Source: JAFKKS01 sp039808325 (GTDB lineage Bacteria; Pseudomonadota; Alphaproteobacteria; Rhizobiales; Xanthobacteraceae). From it: DNA of 64,000 bases. The notes under the pieces are model-generated. The model was not told the DNA's origin and made no database searches. It saw only the letters and a list, made by a program, of their open reading frames with translations. Both the position numbers and the translations under genes were made by a program. Every line of letters starts with the position of its first letter. Position 1 is the first letter of the stretch. This document shows, in pieces, positions 25,998 to 34,483 of the stretch. Location: the NCBI GenBank assembly GCA_039808325.1, contig JBDHSU010000006.1, forward strand, positions 7,818 through 71,817, in the 5' to 3' direction.

Positions 25998-27713
25998 TTA
26001 CGCCGCGAGGGCGGCGCGGGCTCCGTCAATGGCATGGCGCGCGCGGTTGCACGCGCGGATGGCGCCGACCGCGAGAAAACGCGCGGCGTCGCTGCCGGCG
26101 GGTGCGCCAACGAGCCGCCGCACCGGATCAAGAACCGGATACGGCGTCAGCGCCAAAGCAGGCTCTTGCCCGAAGCGATCGCCGCTCGTGTAATCGATCG
26201 GCACCAGATGCCGCGAAACCGTCATCAACACGGCTTGCAGCGCGGCGGCATCGCCGTCTTTCGTTTTCGCGACCCGCGCGTTGAACGCCGCCGCCTTGCT
26301 TTTCAGATCGCGCGCAGCGTCGATCAGCGACGCCACGTCGACGCCATTGGCGCTTGCCGGCCTCAGAGCCTCGAGCTCCTTGATCAGCGCGTCGGCATAA
26401 GCCGCATAGTCGAGCGGGACGACAGCAGCCGTCAGCAGCCGCCAAAGCGCATGCACATAGACGCGCGTATCACGCACCAGGAGTTCGGGATCGATCTTGT
26501 CGATCGTGTCGTCCGGCGTATGCCACCACCAACCGAAGCCCGCGCCCTTGCGCGCGGCCCCGCCGAAGATCGCGGCGGCGACATTGAGGCCACCCGCCGC
26601 CGGCTGCTCACCGCCGCCCATGAACAGCGAGGGAATGCCGATACCCCAGAAGGACTGATCGCCGGCGCGGCTCATCCGCTCGCCGGAGAGTTCCTGCTGG
26701 CCTTGCGCCTGCACCGCCTCGGACGCAAGCGCGCGCAACTCCGTCGACGACGGCATGTCGGCGAGAACCGTGTTGCCGCGCCCGCCCGTCGAATCGACAT
26801 TGACATGCACGACGCAGCGCCGCGCGAGCTCCGCCCAATGCGCATCGGCGTACCATGTCGAGCCGGAATAGCGGCCATGCGAATGGCCGGACCAGAAGCA
26901 CAAGCGCAGGCCGCGGCGGAACTCCGCCCGCCGTTCCGCAAACAGGCGCGCAATCTCGAGCATCGTGGCGTTGGCCGCGCCGTTATCCATGACGCCGTAG
27001 TACCAGGTGTCGTGATGGCCGGAGAACATGACGAACGGCTCGTCGGCACCGCCTTTCGCGCTCGCAAGCTCGGCGGTGAGGATCGGCGTCTTTCGCCAAC
27101 CGGTATCTACCTCCGCGTAGAGCGTCACCTCCTTCTCGCCGCGCGCGATGCGCGCCTTGAGCCGATCGCCGTCGTCCTTGTTGACGGTCAACACCACCGT
27201 CTTCGGCAGAAACTCCACGGTCACGTCCGTGGGACTTCCCCACACCGGCGAGATGCACATCTCGTGCTTGTGCTCGTGCACCATCGCATGAATCTGTCCT
27301 AGCGCGCCCGCTCGCGTCGCACGCAGGCTGACCGCCGGCGACGCGAGACCATCGACGAGAACGATCTTGCCGCGCACGTCCTGCTCGGCGAAATCGGCCT
27401 CACGACCCGAACCCACATAGACGAGATCGCCCGAAACGCCGCCCGGCCCCGACGGGCGCGAGAACGAATGCGTGATGCAGTCAAGCTGCTCGGCACCGGC
27501 CGTCAGCTTCGCCTGTCCCGGCAGGCTGATATAAGCATCGTGGAGAATCAGATCGGTCTTGAAGCCATACCCATCGAGCGTCTTTTGCAGATATTTGAAG
27601 CTTTCGAGTTCCTCCGGCGTCCCGGAAAGCTTCACCCGACGCGCGAACTCCTCCAGATGCCGCATCATCGTCTCGGCTTGAACCGCCGAACAAAGCTGCT
27701 CGATCGTCGTCAT
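25998..27713 (-). CDS. M28-family metallopeptidase-like protein lacking the canonical Glu-Glu pair
   Basis: A 571-residue cytoplasmic-type protein (no signal peptide): N-terminal helical region, a PA-like insert, then the M28 catalytic fold. HHD at 233-235 (GHHDTWYYG) and DNGAANAT match zinc-binding motifs. Where M28 enzymes carry EE (general base and zinc ligand), this protein has His277-Ser278 in WSGHSHGRYSGSTWY. It is therefore either a non-canonical subfamily with His ligands or not a standard aminopeptidase. AAAGGAACG precedes the ATG. It lies between an SDR and the ketopantoate-reductase-like gene in an eight-gene operon. Confidence 0.78.
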   Translation of the reverse strand: MTTIEQLCSAVQAETMMRHLEEFARRVKLSGTPEELESFKYLQKTLDGYGFKTDLILHDAYISLPGQAKLTAGAEQLDCITHSFSRPSGPGGVSGDLVYVGSGREADFAEQDVRGKIVLVDGLASPAVSLRATRAGALGQIHAMVHEHKHEMCISPVWGSPTDVTVEFLPKTVVLTVNKDDGDRLKARIARGEKEVTLYAEVDTGWRKTPILTAELASAKGGADEPFVMFSGHHDTWYYGVMDNGAANATMLEIARLFAERRAEFRRGLRLCFWSGHSHGRYSGSTWYADAHWAELARRCVVHVNVDSTGGRGNTVLADMPSSTELRALASEAVQAQGQQELSGERMSRAGDQSFWGIGIPSLFMGGGEQPAAGGLNVAAAIFGGAARKGAGFGWWWHTPDDTIDKIDPELLVRDTRVYVHALWRLLTAAVVPLDYAAYADALIKELEALRPASANGVDVASLIDAARDLKSKAAAFNARVAKTKDGDAAALQAVLMTVSRHLVPIDYTSGDRFGQEPALALTPYPVLDPVRRLVGAPAGSDAARFLAVGAIRACNRARHAIDGARAALAA

Positions 27714-27768
27714 CAGCGTTCCTTTCGATTTTCTTGATCTTGGTTCGGCGGGTTTCCGGGCGTAATAG

Positions 27769-28539
27769 CTATTTGCTTTCCGAACGGATCAGCGGGCGGC
27801 CGGTCAAAAAGCCGCCGTCCACCGCGATGCATTCGCCGTTGATGAAATCGGCATCGTCCGAGAGCAGGAACGCCACCGTGCCGGCGATGTCAGACGCACG
27901 ACCCGTGCGCCCGCGGGGAATCATGGTGAGGTAGTGGTCGCGATACGCATCGGACACCTGATCCTTGCGCACCTCGATCAAGCCCGGCGCCACCGCATTG
28001 ACGCGAATGCCGAGCGGCCCGAACTCGAGAGCCGCCGCTTTCGTGAACATCACGACGCCGGCCTTGGACGTGCTGTAATGCGACGCTCCGACGCGCGCGG
28101 AAAAGCCCGCGGCGGAAGCGAGATTGACGATGGCGCCGCTGCCGCTCTGGCCACGCAGGCGCGCGAACACCTGCGTGCACAAAAACGTCCCACGCAGGTT
28201 GACCGCCATGACCTGATCCCATGCCTCAACCGGCATGTCGAGCAGCGCATGATCGGGATAGATGCCGGCGTTGTTGACCAGCGCGGTCGGCACGCCGAGA
28301 TCGGACGCAACGGCCGCGAAGGTCTTGACCACATCCTCGGCGGACGAGACGTCGAGCGCGTAAGCGCACGCCGTCTTGCCCTTCCCGTCCAGCGCTTTGG
28401 CGACTTCAGCCGCCGCCGCGCCGTCGCGATCGACCACGGCGACGGAATATCCGTCGCCGTGCAGCCGCTCCGCCGTTGCCTTGCCAAGGCTGCGGCCAGC
28501 TCCGGTAACAACCGCAATCCGACTTTCCGTTTTTGTCAT
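27769..28539 (-). CDS. Short-chain dehydrogenase/reductase (SDR)
   Basis: A 256-residue SDR with TGAGRSLGKA at residues 12-21 (Ser-Leu in place of the more common Gly-Ile), NNAG, a catalytic Ser in NLASAAG, and YSTSK. AAGGTGAT lies 6 bases upstream of the ATG. It sits 13 bases downstream of the binding-protein gene in the same operon. It probably oxidises or reduces an intermediate of the imported compound. Confidence 0.88.
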   Translation of the reverse strand: MTKTESRIAVVTGAGRSLGKATAERLHGDGYSVAVVDRDGAAAAEVAKALDGKGKTACAYALDVSSAEDVVKTFAAVASDLGVPTALVNNAGIYPDHALLDMPVEAWDQVMAVNLRGTFLCTQVFARLRGQSGSGAIVNLASAAGFSARVGASHYSTSKAGVVMFTKAAALEFGPLGIRVNAVAPGLIEVRKDQVSDAYRDHYLTMIPRGRTGRASDIAGTVAFLLSDDADFINGECIAVDGGFLTGRPLIRSESK

Positions 28540-28551
28540 TCGTTGATCACC

Positions 28552-29592
28552 TTAAGGAGAGCTGATTTCGCGATTCCAGCGTTGCGTCCACTGCGGACGC
28601 ACCGTCGTGACGTAATTCCAATCCGCCATCTTGAGCTTTTCGAGCACGCCTTCGCCCACCGGCAGCTTCGCCGCGACGTCCGCCGGAAGCTTCACTTCCT
28701 TGTTCACCGGCGCAAGATAGGTGTAACGGGCGTTCGCAGCCTGCGCCTCGGCGCTGAGCGCGAAATCGACGTATTTCTGCGCGGCTTCCAGGTTCTTGGT
28801 TCCCTTGGCGATGCCGATCGTCGAATCGATGATGTAGGCGCTCTCCTTGGGGATCGTCCAGGCGAGCGGCGCGCCGCCGTCGATCGCCGCCTGCGCACGA
28901 TCGCTGGTCCAGCTCGCCATCACCACGTCGCCCTGCGTGAAGAGTTGGGCGAGCTGCGCGTGCTGCGTATAGAACGTGAGGATATTCGGCTTGAGCTTCT
29001 TCATCAGTTCGAAACCGGGATCGATGTTCTTCACGCTGCCACCGGCCATGTCGGCCGCGGTGAGCAGCAGGAAGATGCCGTGAGACGTCGTGATGTCGGG
29101 GCTCGCGATCTTGCCCTTATACTTGGGATCCCACATCGCCATCCATGAGTCCGGCTTCTGCTTGACGATGTCCTTGTTGTACGTAAGCGCCTGCGCGACA
29201 TACATGAACTTGGTGTAGGGATCGTCCTTGATCCGGAACTGCGGGTAAAGCTTGTTCATGTTCGGGATCTTGGCCGCATCGAGCGGCAGATAGAGACCTT
29301 CGGCATTCGCCTGCGCGGCGCCGACCTCGTCCATCATGATGACGTCGATCTTCACGTCGTCTTTCTGCGCGCGCATCATCGCGACGGTCTGCATCGTGAG
29401 GCCGGTCGCGATCTTGACCTTGATGCCCGGATTGGCCTTCTCGAACGGTTCGATAACGCTTTTCTTCCAACCTTCCTCGAACGAACCGCCATAGACGATG
29501 ACGGTCAACTCGGTTTGCGCGAGCGCTGTGCCCGCGCTGAGCGCGAAAGCAAAACCGGCGGCAAGAGCGGTGAAACATCGTTTCGATGACAT
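28552..29592 (-). CDS. Spermidine/putrescine-type ABC transporter binding protein (PotD/family 1)
   Basis: A 346-residue periplasmic protein with a Sec signal peptide (MSSKRCFTALAAGFAFALSA, cleavage at TALA-Q), then TELTVIVYGGSFEEGWKKSV, the usual mature start of this group. The ATG at 29592 has GAGGAG 7 bases upstream; a frame extension of 13 codons is not conserved-looking. It belongs with the ATPase and permeases upstream. The ligand is unknown. Confidence 0.88.
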   Translation of the reverse strand: MSSKRCFTALAAGFAFALSAGTALAQTELTVIVYGGSFEEGWKKSVIEPFEKANPGIKVKIATGLTMQTVAMMRAQKDDVKIDVIMMDEVGAAQANAEGLYLPLDAAKIPNMNKLYPQFRIKDDPYTKFMYVAQALTYNKDIVKQKPDSWMAMWDPKYKGKIASPDITTSHGIFLLLTAADMAGGSVKNIDPGFELMKKLKPNILTFYTQHAQLAQLFTQGDVVMASWTSDRAQAAIDGGAPLAWTIPKESAYIIDSTIGIAKGTKNLEAAQKYVDFALSAEAQAANARYTYLAPVNKEVKLPADVAAKLPVGEGVLEKLKMADWNYVTTVRPQWTQRWNREISSP

Positions 29593-29637
29593 TCTGTTCT
29601 CCTCTGCTTCTCTGTTCCCCGACAGACTCAAAATGAC

Positions 29638-30684
29638 TTAAGGCAGTAGCCGCGCATCCGTGCGCGACCACAGCAGACCGATCTGACCGCCCACCTCATG
29701 GTTGTTTCGATCCGATCGGTTTTGCTTCTGCACGACCAGCGCGTCGCCGGACGCGAGCGCCACGGCGTATTCGACGGTGCTGCCGAGCTTGGTCATCCGC
29801 GTGATCGTCGCGGGGACGCTTTCCGGCGTTCCCGGCGCGACCATGTCGATCTTCTCCGGCCGCAGCGACAGGACGATCTCATCGGCGCTCGCCTGCGCAC
29901 CGTCAGGCAAGGGAAGCTCGAGCCCGCGCGTCGAACGAAACCGGCCGTCGGCGACACGGCCGGGAATGAGGTTCGCGGTGCCGATGAAGTCGGCGACAAA
30001 GCGGGTCCGCGGCGCATCATAAATTTCGTCCGGCGTTCCGGCCTGCTCGATGCGCCCCACATTCATCACCACGATGCGGTCGGCGATGGTCATCGCCTCC
30101 TCCTGGTCGTGGGTGACGAAAAGCGAGGTGATGCCGACTTCCTTTTGCAGGCTGCGAATCTCATGGCGCATCTGCACGCGCAGCTTCGCATCGAGGTTCG
30201 ACAACGGCTCGTCGAACAGCAGAAGCTTCGGCCGCAACGCAAGGACGCGTGCCAATGCCACGCGCTGCTGCTGCCCGCCGGAGAGTTCGCGCGGATAGCG
30301 TTCCTCGTAGCCCGACAGGCCGACGAGCTTCAAAGCGTCGGCAATGCGTGGCGGTACTTCGGACGCATTGACGTGTCGCGCCTTCAGGCCGAAGGCGACG
30401 TTGCCGCGAACGGTCATGTGCGGAAACAGCGCGTAGCTCTGAAACACCATGCCCATGTCGCGGCGGTTCGGCGGCAGGTCGGTGATATCGGCCCCGCCGA
30501 CGCGAATGGTTCCGGCCGTCGGCGCGACGAAACCCGCCACCATCCGCAAGGTCGTCGTCTTTCCGCATCCGGAGGGCCCAAGAAACGCAACCATCTCCCC
30601 ATCGCGGACGTCGAGACTGAGGTTCTCGACGGCGACATTGGCGCCGTAGGTCTTGCGGAGGCCTTGAAGCTGAAGGTCGCTCAT
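29638..30684 (-). CDS. Spermidine/putrescine-type ABC transporter ATP-binding protein
   Basis: A 348-residue ATPase with Walker A GPSGCGKTT at 36-44, signature LSGGQQQR, Walker B LLLFDEP and a C-terminal TOBE-like domain. I start at the ATG at 30684, after CGGGA and 7 bases past the permease stop at 30692. The frame remains open upstream, but that would overlap the permease gene. It energises the 30692-32352 permease pair. Confidence 0.88.
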   Translation of the reverse strand: MSDLQLQGLRKTYGANVAVENLSLDVRDGEMVAFLGPSGCGKTTTLRMVAGFVAPTAGTIRVGGADITDLPPNRRDMGMVFQSYALFPHMTVRGNVAFGLKARHVNASEVPPRIADALKLVGLSGYEERYPRELSGGQQQRVALARVLALRPKLLLFDEPLSNLDAKLRVQMRHEIRSLQKEVGITSLFVTHDQEEAMTIADRIVVMNVGRIEQAGTPDEIYDAPRTRFVADFIGTANLIPGRVADGRFRSTRGLELPLPDGAQASADEIVLSLRPEKIDMVAPGTPESVPATITRMTKLGSTVEYAVALASGDALVVQKQNRSDRNNHEVGGQIGLLWSRTDARLLP

Positions 30685-30691
30685 CGTCCCG

Positions 30692-31459
30692 TTATTTGTG
30701 CCGGATGGAAAGGAAGCGCGCGTAGACGGGAACGCCGATCGCCACCCATGCGACAATCAGCACGGTCGCGATGGCCGAAATCGTCGGCGCGCTCGAGTAT
30801 TCGACGAAAGTGTAAATGCGGATCGGCAGCGTCTGCATGCCCGGACCCGCGAGAAAGAGCGTGATCACCAACTCGTCGAACGAGAGGATGAACGCAAAGA
30901 TCGCGCCCGCGAGAACGCCCGGCCGGATCAACGGCAAGGTCACGAGAAAGAATGTGCGCCACCAGCCGGCACCGAGATTGCGCGCCGCCTCCTCGACCGA
31001 GGAATCGAACTCGGCCAACCCCGCCAGGACCAGGCGGATGACGAAGGGGGTGGTGACAACGCTATGCGCGATGACGAGGCCGATGAACGTCCCCGAGAGG
31101 CCGACGCGGCTATAGAATACCAGCAACGCTAAGCCGAGCACGATCGTCGGGAACAGGATCGGCGACAGCATGAACATCGTCACCGCCTGCTGCCCGCGTC
31201 CGCGCCAACGGGCAAGCGCGAGCGCGCTCAAGGTGCCGAGCGTGGTCGAGAGCAGGGTGCTGACGGTTGCGAGAATGGCGCTGCGCTGCATCGCGTCGGT
31301 GAAGTCGGCGCTGGAGAGAAACTGGTGAAACCACTTGAAGGTGAAGCCGACCGGGGGAAAGACCGGATAGTTCGTGGTCGTGAAGGCGGTGGCGACGACG
31401 ACGATCATCGGCGCGAGCAGGAAAAGGCCGATCAGCAGGTTGGCGGCCGCGAGGATCAT
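30692..31459 (-). CDS. Spermidine/putrescine-type ABC transporter permease (PotC-like)
   Basis: A 255-residue permease with six predicted helices and the EAA-loop segment VEEAARNLGAGWWRTFFLV. Its ATG overlaps the stop of the upstream permease gene (31456-31459), so the two are translationally coupled. Confidence 0.88.
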   Translation of the reverse strand: MILAAANLLIGLFLLAPMIVVVATAFTTTNYPVFPPVGFTFKWFHQFLSSADFTDAMQRSAILATVSTLLSTTLGTLSALALARWRGRGQQAVTMFMLSPILFPTIVLGLALLVFYSRVGLSGTFIGLVIAHSVVTTPFVIRLVLAGLAEFDSSVEEAARNLGAGWWRTFFLVTLPLIRPGVLAGAIFAFILSFDELVITLFLAGPGMQTLPIRIYTFVEYSSAPTISAIATVLIVAWVAIGVPVYARFLSIRHK

Positions 31460-32352
31460 CGGGCGCCCCGCGTCGCGCGCCCGGCGATCGCCAGCGCAAG
31501 GCCGAGGATCAGCAACAACACCGCCAGCAGAACGAACGAAATGGCGCCGCCGAACGGCCAGTTCAGCAGCGCGATTCCCTGTTGATAGATCAGCGTCGCC
31601 ATCACGGGAATGCGCGGGCCGCCGATCAAGGCCGGTGTCACGAAAGCGGAAATCGCAAGCGTGAAGACGAGGATCGACCCGGAAACGATGCCGGGCAACG
31701 TCAGCGGCAACGTCACCTGAAAAAAGATGCGCGACGCGCCGGCGCCGAGGTTGCGCGCCGCGTCATAGAGCTGACGGTCGATATTCAGAAGCGCGGCGTC
31801 GAGCGCCAGGATCATGAACGGCAACAGAACCTGCACCAGCGCGATGACGATGCCGGTCATGCGGTACATCATCGGGATCGGCATTTCGATCACTCCGATG
31901 TTCATCAAGGTTTTGTTGATGAAGCCGTTGTTGGAGAGAAGGATCATCCAACCGAAGGTGCGCACGACCGCGCTGGTCAACAGCGGCGCGAGGACGACGA
32001 AATACAATACCGCCCGCTTCCAGCCGCGCAGGCGGGATAGCGCATAGGCGAAGGGAAAGCCGAGCAGCAGGCACCACAGCGTCACATAGAGCGACATCAG
32101 CAGCGATCGCGCCAGGATATCGAGGAAGAACCTGTCGGTGAGGAAGGCCTTGTAGTGGGTCAGTTCCCACGTCGGCAGGATGCCGCGGCCGCCGGCCTCG
32201 TAGCCGTGCAGGCTCATGATGGCGAGCATGACGAGCGCGCCAGCCATAAACAAAAGCAGCCAGACCAGGTTCGGCGCTGCCAGCAGCAGCGGCGACCAAT
32301 CCCGGCGCTCCGGCCGCTCAGTCACAGCCAATTCAGACGTCGCTTGGCTCAT
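31456..32352 (-). CDS. Spermidine/putrescine-type ABC transporter permease (PotB-like)
   Basis: A 298-residue permease. The EAA-loop segment reads YDAARNLGAGASRIFFQV. AAGG lies about 9 bases before the ATG. It is the second gene of the operon that starts with the SDR at 33161. Compared with the other system in this window, the ATPase and binding-protein genes here are in the opposite order. Confidence 0.88.
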   Translation of the reverse strand: MSQATSELAVTERPERRDWSPLLLAAPNLVWLLLFMAGALVMLAIMSLHGYEAGGRGILPTWELTHYKAFLTDRFFLDILARSLLMSLYVTLWCLLLGFPFAYALSRLRGWKRAVLYFVVLAPLLTSAVVRTFGWMILLSNNGFINKTLMNIGVIEMPIPMMYRMTGIVIALVQVLLPFMILALDAALLNIDRQLYDAARNLGAGASRIFFQVTLPLTLPGIVSGSILVFTLAISAFVTPALIGGPRIPVMATLIYQQGIALLNWPFGGAISFVLLAVLLLILGLALAIAGRATRGAR

Positions 32353-32408
32353 CCAGGTTCGGCCTTCTCAACGAATCTCACTTGCGGCCGGTACCGCCAC
32401 GAAACGCG

Positions 32409-33161
32409 TCAATTCACGTACTGGCCGCCATCGACGTCGATGACCTCGCCGGTGATGAAATTGGGCGACACCGTCGCCAGGAACGCGACGACCTCCGCGA
32501 TGTCCTCCGGTGTCCCGATGCGGCCGAGCGGAATGGATTTCAGCACCTCTTCCTGACGCGCGTCGAACAGCTTGCTGGTCAGCGCCGTACGCACGGCGCC
32601 CGGGCAGATCGCATTGACGGTGATGTGCGGCGCCAGTTCCTTGCAGAGCGCGCGCGTCAAGCCGAGGACACCCGCTTTCGCGGTCACGTAGGCGAAGCGG
32701 CTTACCGCGTTGAGATTGGCGCCCATATGCGCGCTGACCGACGAGATATTGACGATGCGGCCGCTTTTGCGCTCGAGCATCGCCGGCGCAACCGCCTTGC
32801 ACCAATTGAAAACGCCCTTGAGATTGATGGCGATGGTCTCGTCGTATTCCTGCTCGGAAATCTCAACGAGTGTTTTCGGCTGAGACACGCCGGCGTTGTT
32901 GACGAGCACATCGACGCGGCCGAAACGCTTCAGCACCGCTTGCCCGTTCGCCATAACGCCCTGGAAATCGGCGACGCTGCCCTCCAAGGACAGAACCTCA
33001 CGGCCGAGGGCTCGAATTTCCTTTTCCGTCGACGCCAATTCGTCATGCAGCCGGTCAGCGAGGGCGAGCGAAAACCCGCGCTTCGCCAAGGCGATGGCCG
33101 ACGCACGGCCGATCCCTCGCGCAGCGCCGGTGACGACGGCGACGGGCGTTTCAGAGGGCAT
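32409..33161 (-). CDS. Short-chain dehydrogenase/reductase (SDR), first gene of operon
   Basis: A 250-residue classical SDR, FabG-like: TGAARGIG at residues 11-18, NNAG, a catalytic Ser in NISSVSA, YVTAK, and a C-terminal DVDGGQYVN. The start at 33161 has only a weak ribosome site (GGGCGG). It heads an eight-gene minus-strand operon running to 24948: SDR, permease, permease, ATPase, binding protein, SDR, M28-like, ketopantoate-reductase-like. No regulator is adjacent, although the IclR gene lies just past the far end. Confidence 0.87.
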   Translation of the reverse strand: MPSETPVAVVTGAARGIGRASAIALAKRGFSLALADRLHDELASTEKEIRALGREVLSLEGSVADFQGVMANGQAVLKRFGRVDVLVNNAGVSQPKTLVEISEQEYDETIAINLKGVFNWCKAVAPAMLERKSGRIVNISSVSAHMGANLNAVSRFAYVTAKAGVLGLTRALCKELAPHITVNAICPGAVRTALTSKLFDARQEEVLKSIPLGRIGTPEDIAEVVAFLATVSPNFITGEVIDVDGGQYVN

Positions 33162-33190
33162 GGGAGGCCGCCCGATAAGAACGGACCCGC

Positions 33191-33209
33191 GCCGCGCGCG
33201 AAGCGCGGC
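33191..33209. terminator. GC hairpin upstream of the SDR-led operon
   Basis: GCCGCGC (33191-33197), loop GCGAA, GCGCGGC (33203-33209) lies in the 296-bp gap between the SDR start and the asparaginase-like gene stop. It may end the upstream minus-strand operon, whose last stop is at 33458, about 250 bases earlier on that strand; the distance makes this uncertain. The rest of the gap holds no gene I can support. Confidence 0.25.
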
Positions 33210-33457
33210 CGCGCCCGCCTCGCCTCAGGTCAAAGCAATGCCGCACGTGAACAAGAGCGTGATCCATCATTCCCCTCAATATCCCTCATGCTGTGGCAAC
33301 ATCGAAAGCAAGTCAACGAAATCGTTCACAATTGCGAATGCCGGTCATGGATTTGATCGCCCCGGGACATAACTCGGAACCGGAGCTGCCGTCATGCCAA
33401 TATCGTGCGTGCGACAAAGAGCGTGGACCATCCCGTCCCGTCGACTTCCACCGCGGC

Positions 33458-34468
33458 TCAGCAATCGCGGAATGTCGCCGCGATACGGTCATGATCGAAG
33501 CCGGCGGCGAGGCAGAGGCTGAGAAGGATCCGCGCTTTCTGCGGGCTTAGGTCCTCGCCCGGGATGACGCCGCTCTCGGCGAGAGCGCGACGGCGCGCGA
33601 CGCGCCCGGCAGCACGGCTCGCCTGAACCACAACAACGCCCGCGGCCCGCGCGACCTTCAAGCAGTCGCGCTCCGCCGGCGTCGGAATCCCCGGCGCGAA
33701 GCCGGCGGAGACAATGCCGCGCGCCCCGGCTTTCACCGCCGCGTCGATCATCACCCCGTCGGCGCCTGCGTAGGAATAGACGATGTCGACACGCGGCCAG
33801 GCATCGATCGTTTGCCGCGCGATCGCGTTCGAGAAAACGCCGCCGGCGCTCGCCGACGTTCTGCGGAAGAACACGCCGTCGCCGTCGACGCAGCCGATGG
33901 GCCCGAGGCCGGGCGCCTGGAAGGTCTGCAAGCGGAACGTCGACGTCTTGACGACATCGCGTGCGGGAAAAATCTCGTCGTTGAGGACGACCATCACGCC
34001 CCTGTCTCGGCTTGCCGGATCGGCCGCGACGCGCAGGGACGAAACCAGATTCATCCCCGCGTCGGAGCTCACGGCGCTCGGCGGGCGTTGCGCGCCCGTC
34101 AGCACGATCGGAATCGCGCTCGCCCAGACGAGATGCAGGAAGAACGCCGTCTCCTCGAGCGTACCGGTGCCGTGGAGGACGACGACGCCCTGCGCGCCCT
34201 CTCGCACGAGCCGCTCGATCGTCGCGCGCAACGCGAGCCATTCGGCCGGACCGATCGCGGAGCTGCTCACGGCGCTGAAGTCAACGCCCTGAACATCCGC
34301 GATCCGCGCCGCTTCCGGCACGCGCGCCAGCAGGGCCGCAACGGGCACCTTCTTGCCCTGCTCGGGATAATCGACGACGTCGAGCGTATCGGCGCTGACG
34401 GAGCCGATCGTGCCGCCGCACGCAATGACGGCGATTTTGGGTAGAGATTTCGCCGCTGTCTCGGTCAT
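33458..34468 (-). CDS. L-asparaginase/glutaminase-family protein with an altered second active-site motif
   Basis: A 336-residue type I/II asparaginase-fold protein: the first motif is ACGGTIGS with nucleophile Thr20, the second motif is HGTGTLEET (residues 99-107), and the lysine of the third is Lys174 in ARDVVKTST. In asparaginases the second motif is HGTDT, whose Asp joins the Thr-Asp-Lys relay and holds the substrate amino group; here it is Gly102. Substrate preference has probably shifted away from free asparagine. The ATG at 34468 is used; a GTG three codons upstream exists. It is the last gene of the TRAP/ureide operon. Confidence 0.82.
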   Translation of the reverse strand: MTETAAKSLPKIAVIACGGTIGSVSADTLDVVDYPEQGKKVPVAALLARVPEAARIADVQGVDFSAVSSSAIGPAEWLALRATIERLVREGAQGVVVLHGTGTLEETAFFLHLVWASAIPIVLTGAQRPPSAVSSDAGMNLVSSLRVAADPASRDRGVMVVLNDEIFPARDVVKTSTFRLQTFQAPGLGPIGCVDGDGVFFRRTSASAGGVFSNAIARQTIDAWPRVDIVYSYAGADGVMIDAAVKAGARGIVSAGFAPGIPTPAERDCLKVARAAGVVVVQASRAAGRVARRRALAESGVIPGEDLSPQKARILLSLCLAAGFDHDRIAATFRDC

Positions 34469-34483
34469 GGATCGCACCCGCTC

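Noticed and set aside
25746..27302. 518-codon open frame on the plus strand
   Set aside because: Overlaps the ketopantoate-reductase-like and M28-like genes antisense; composition is that of a GC-driven shadow.
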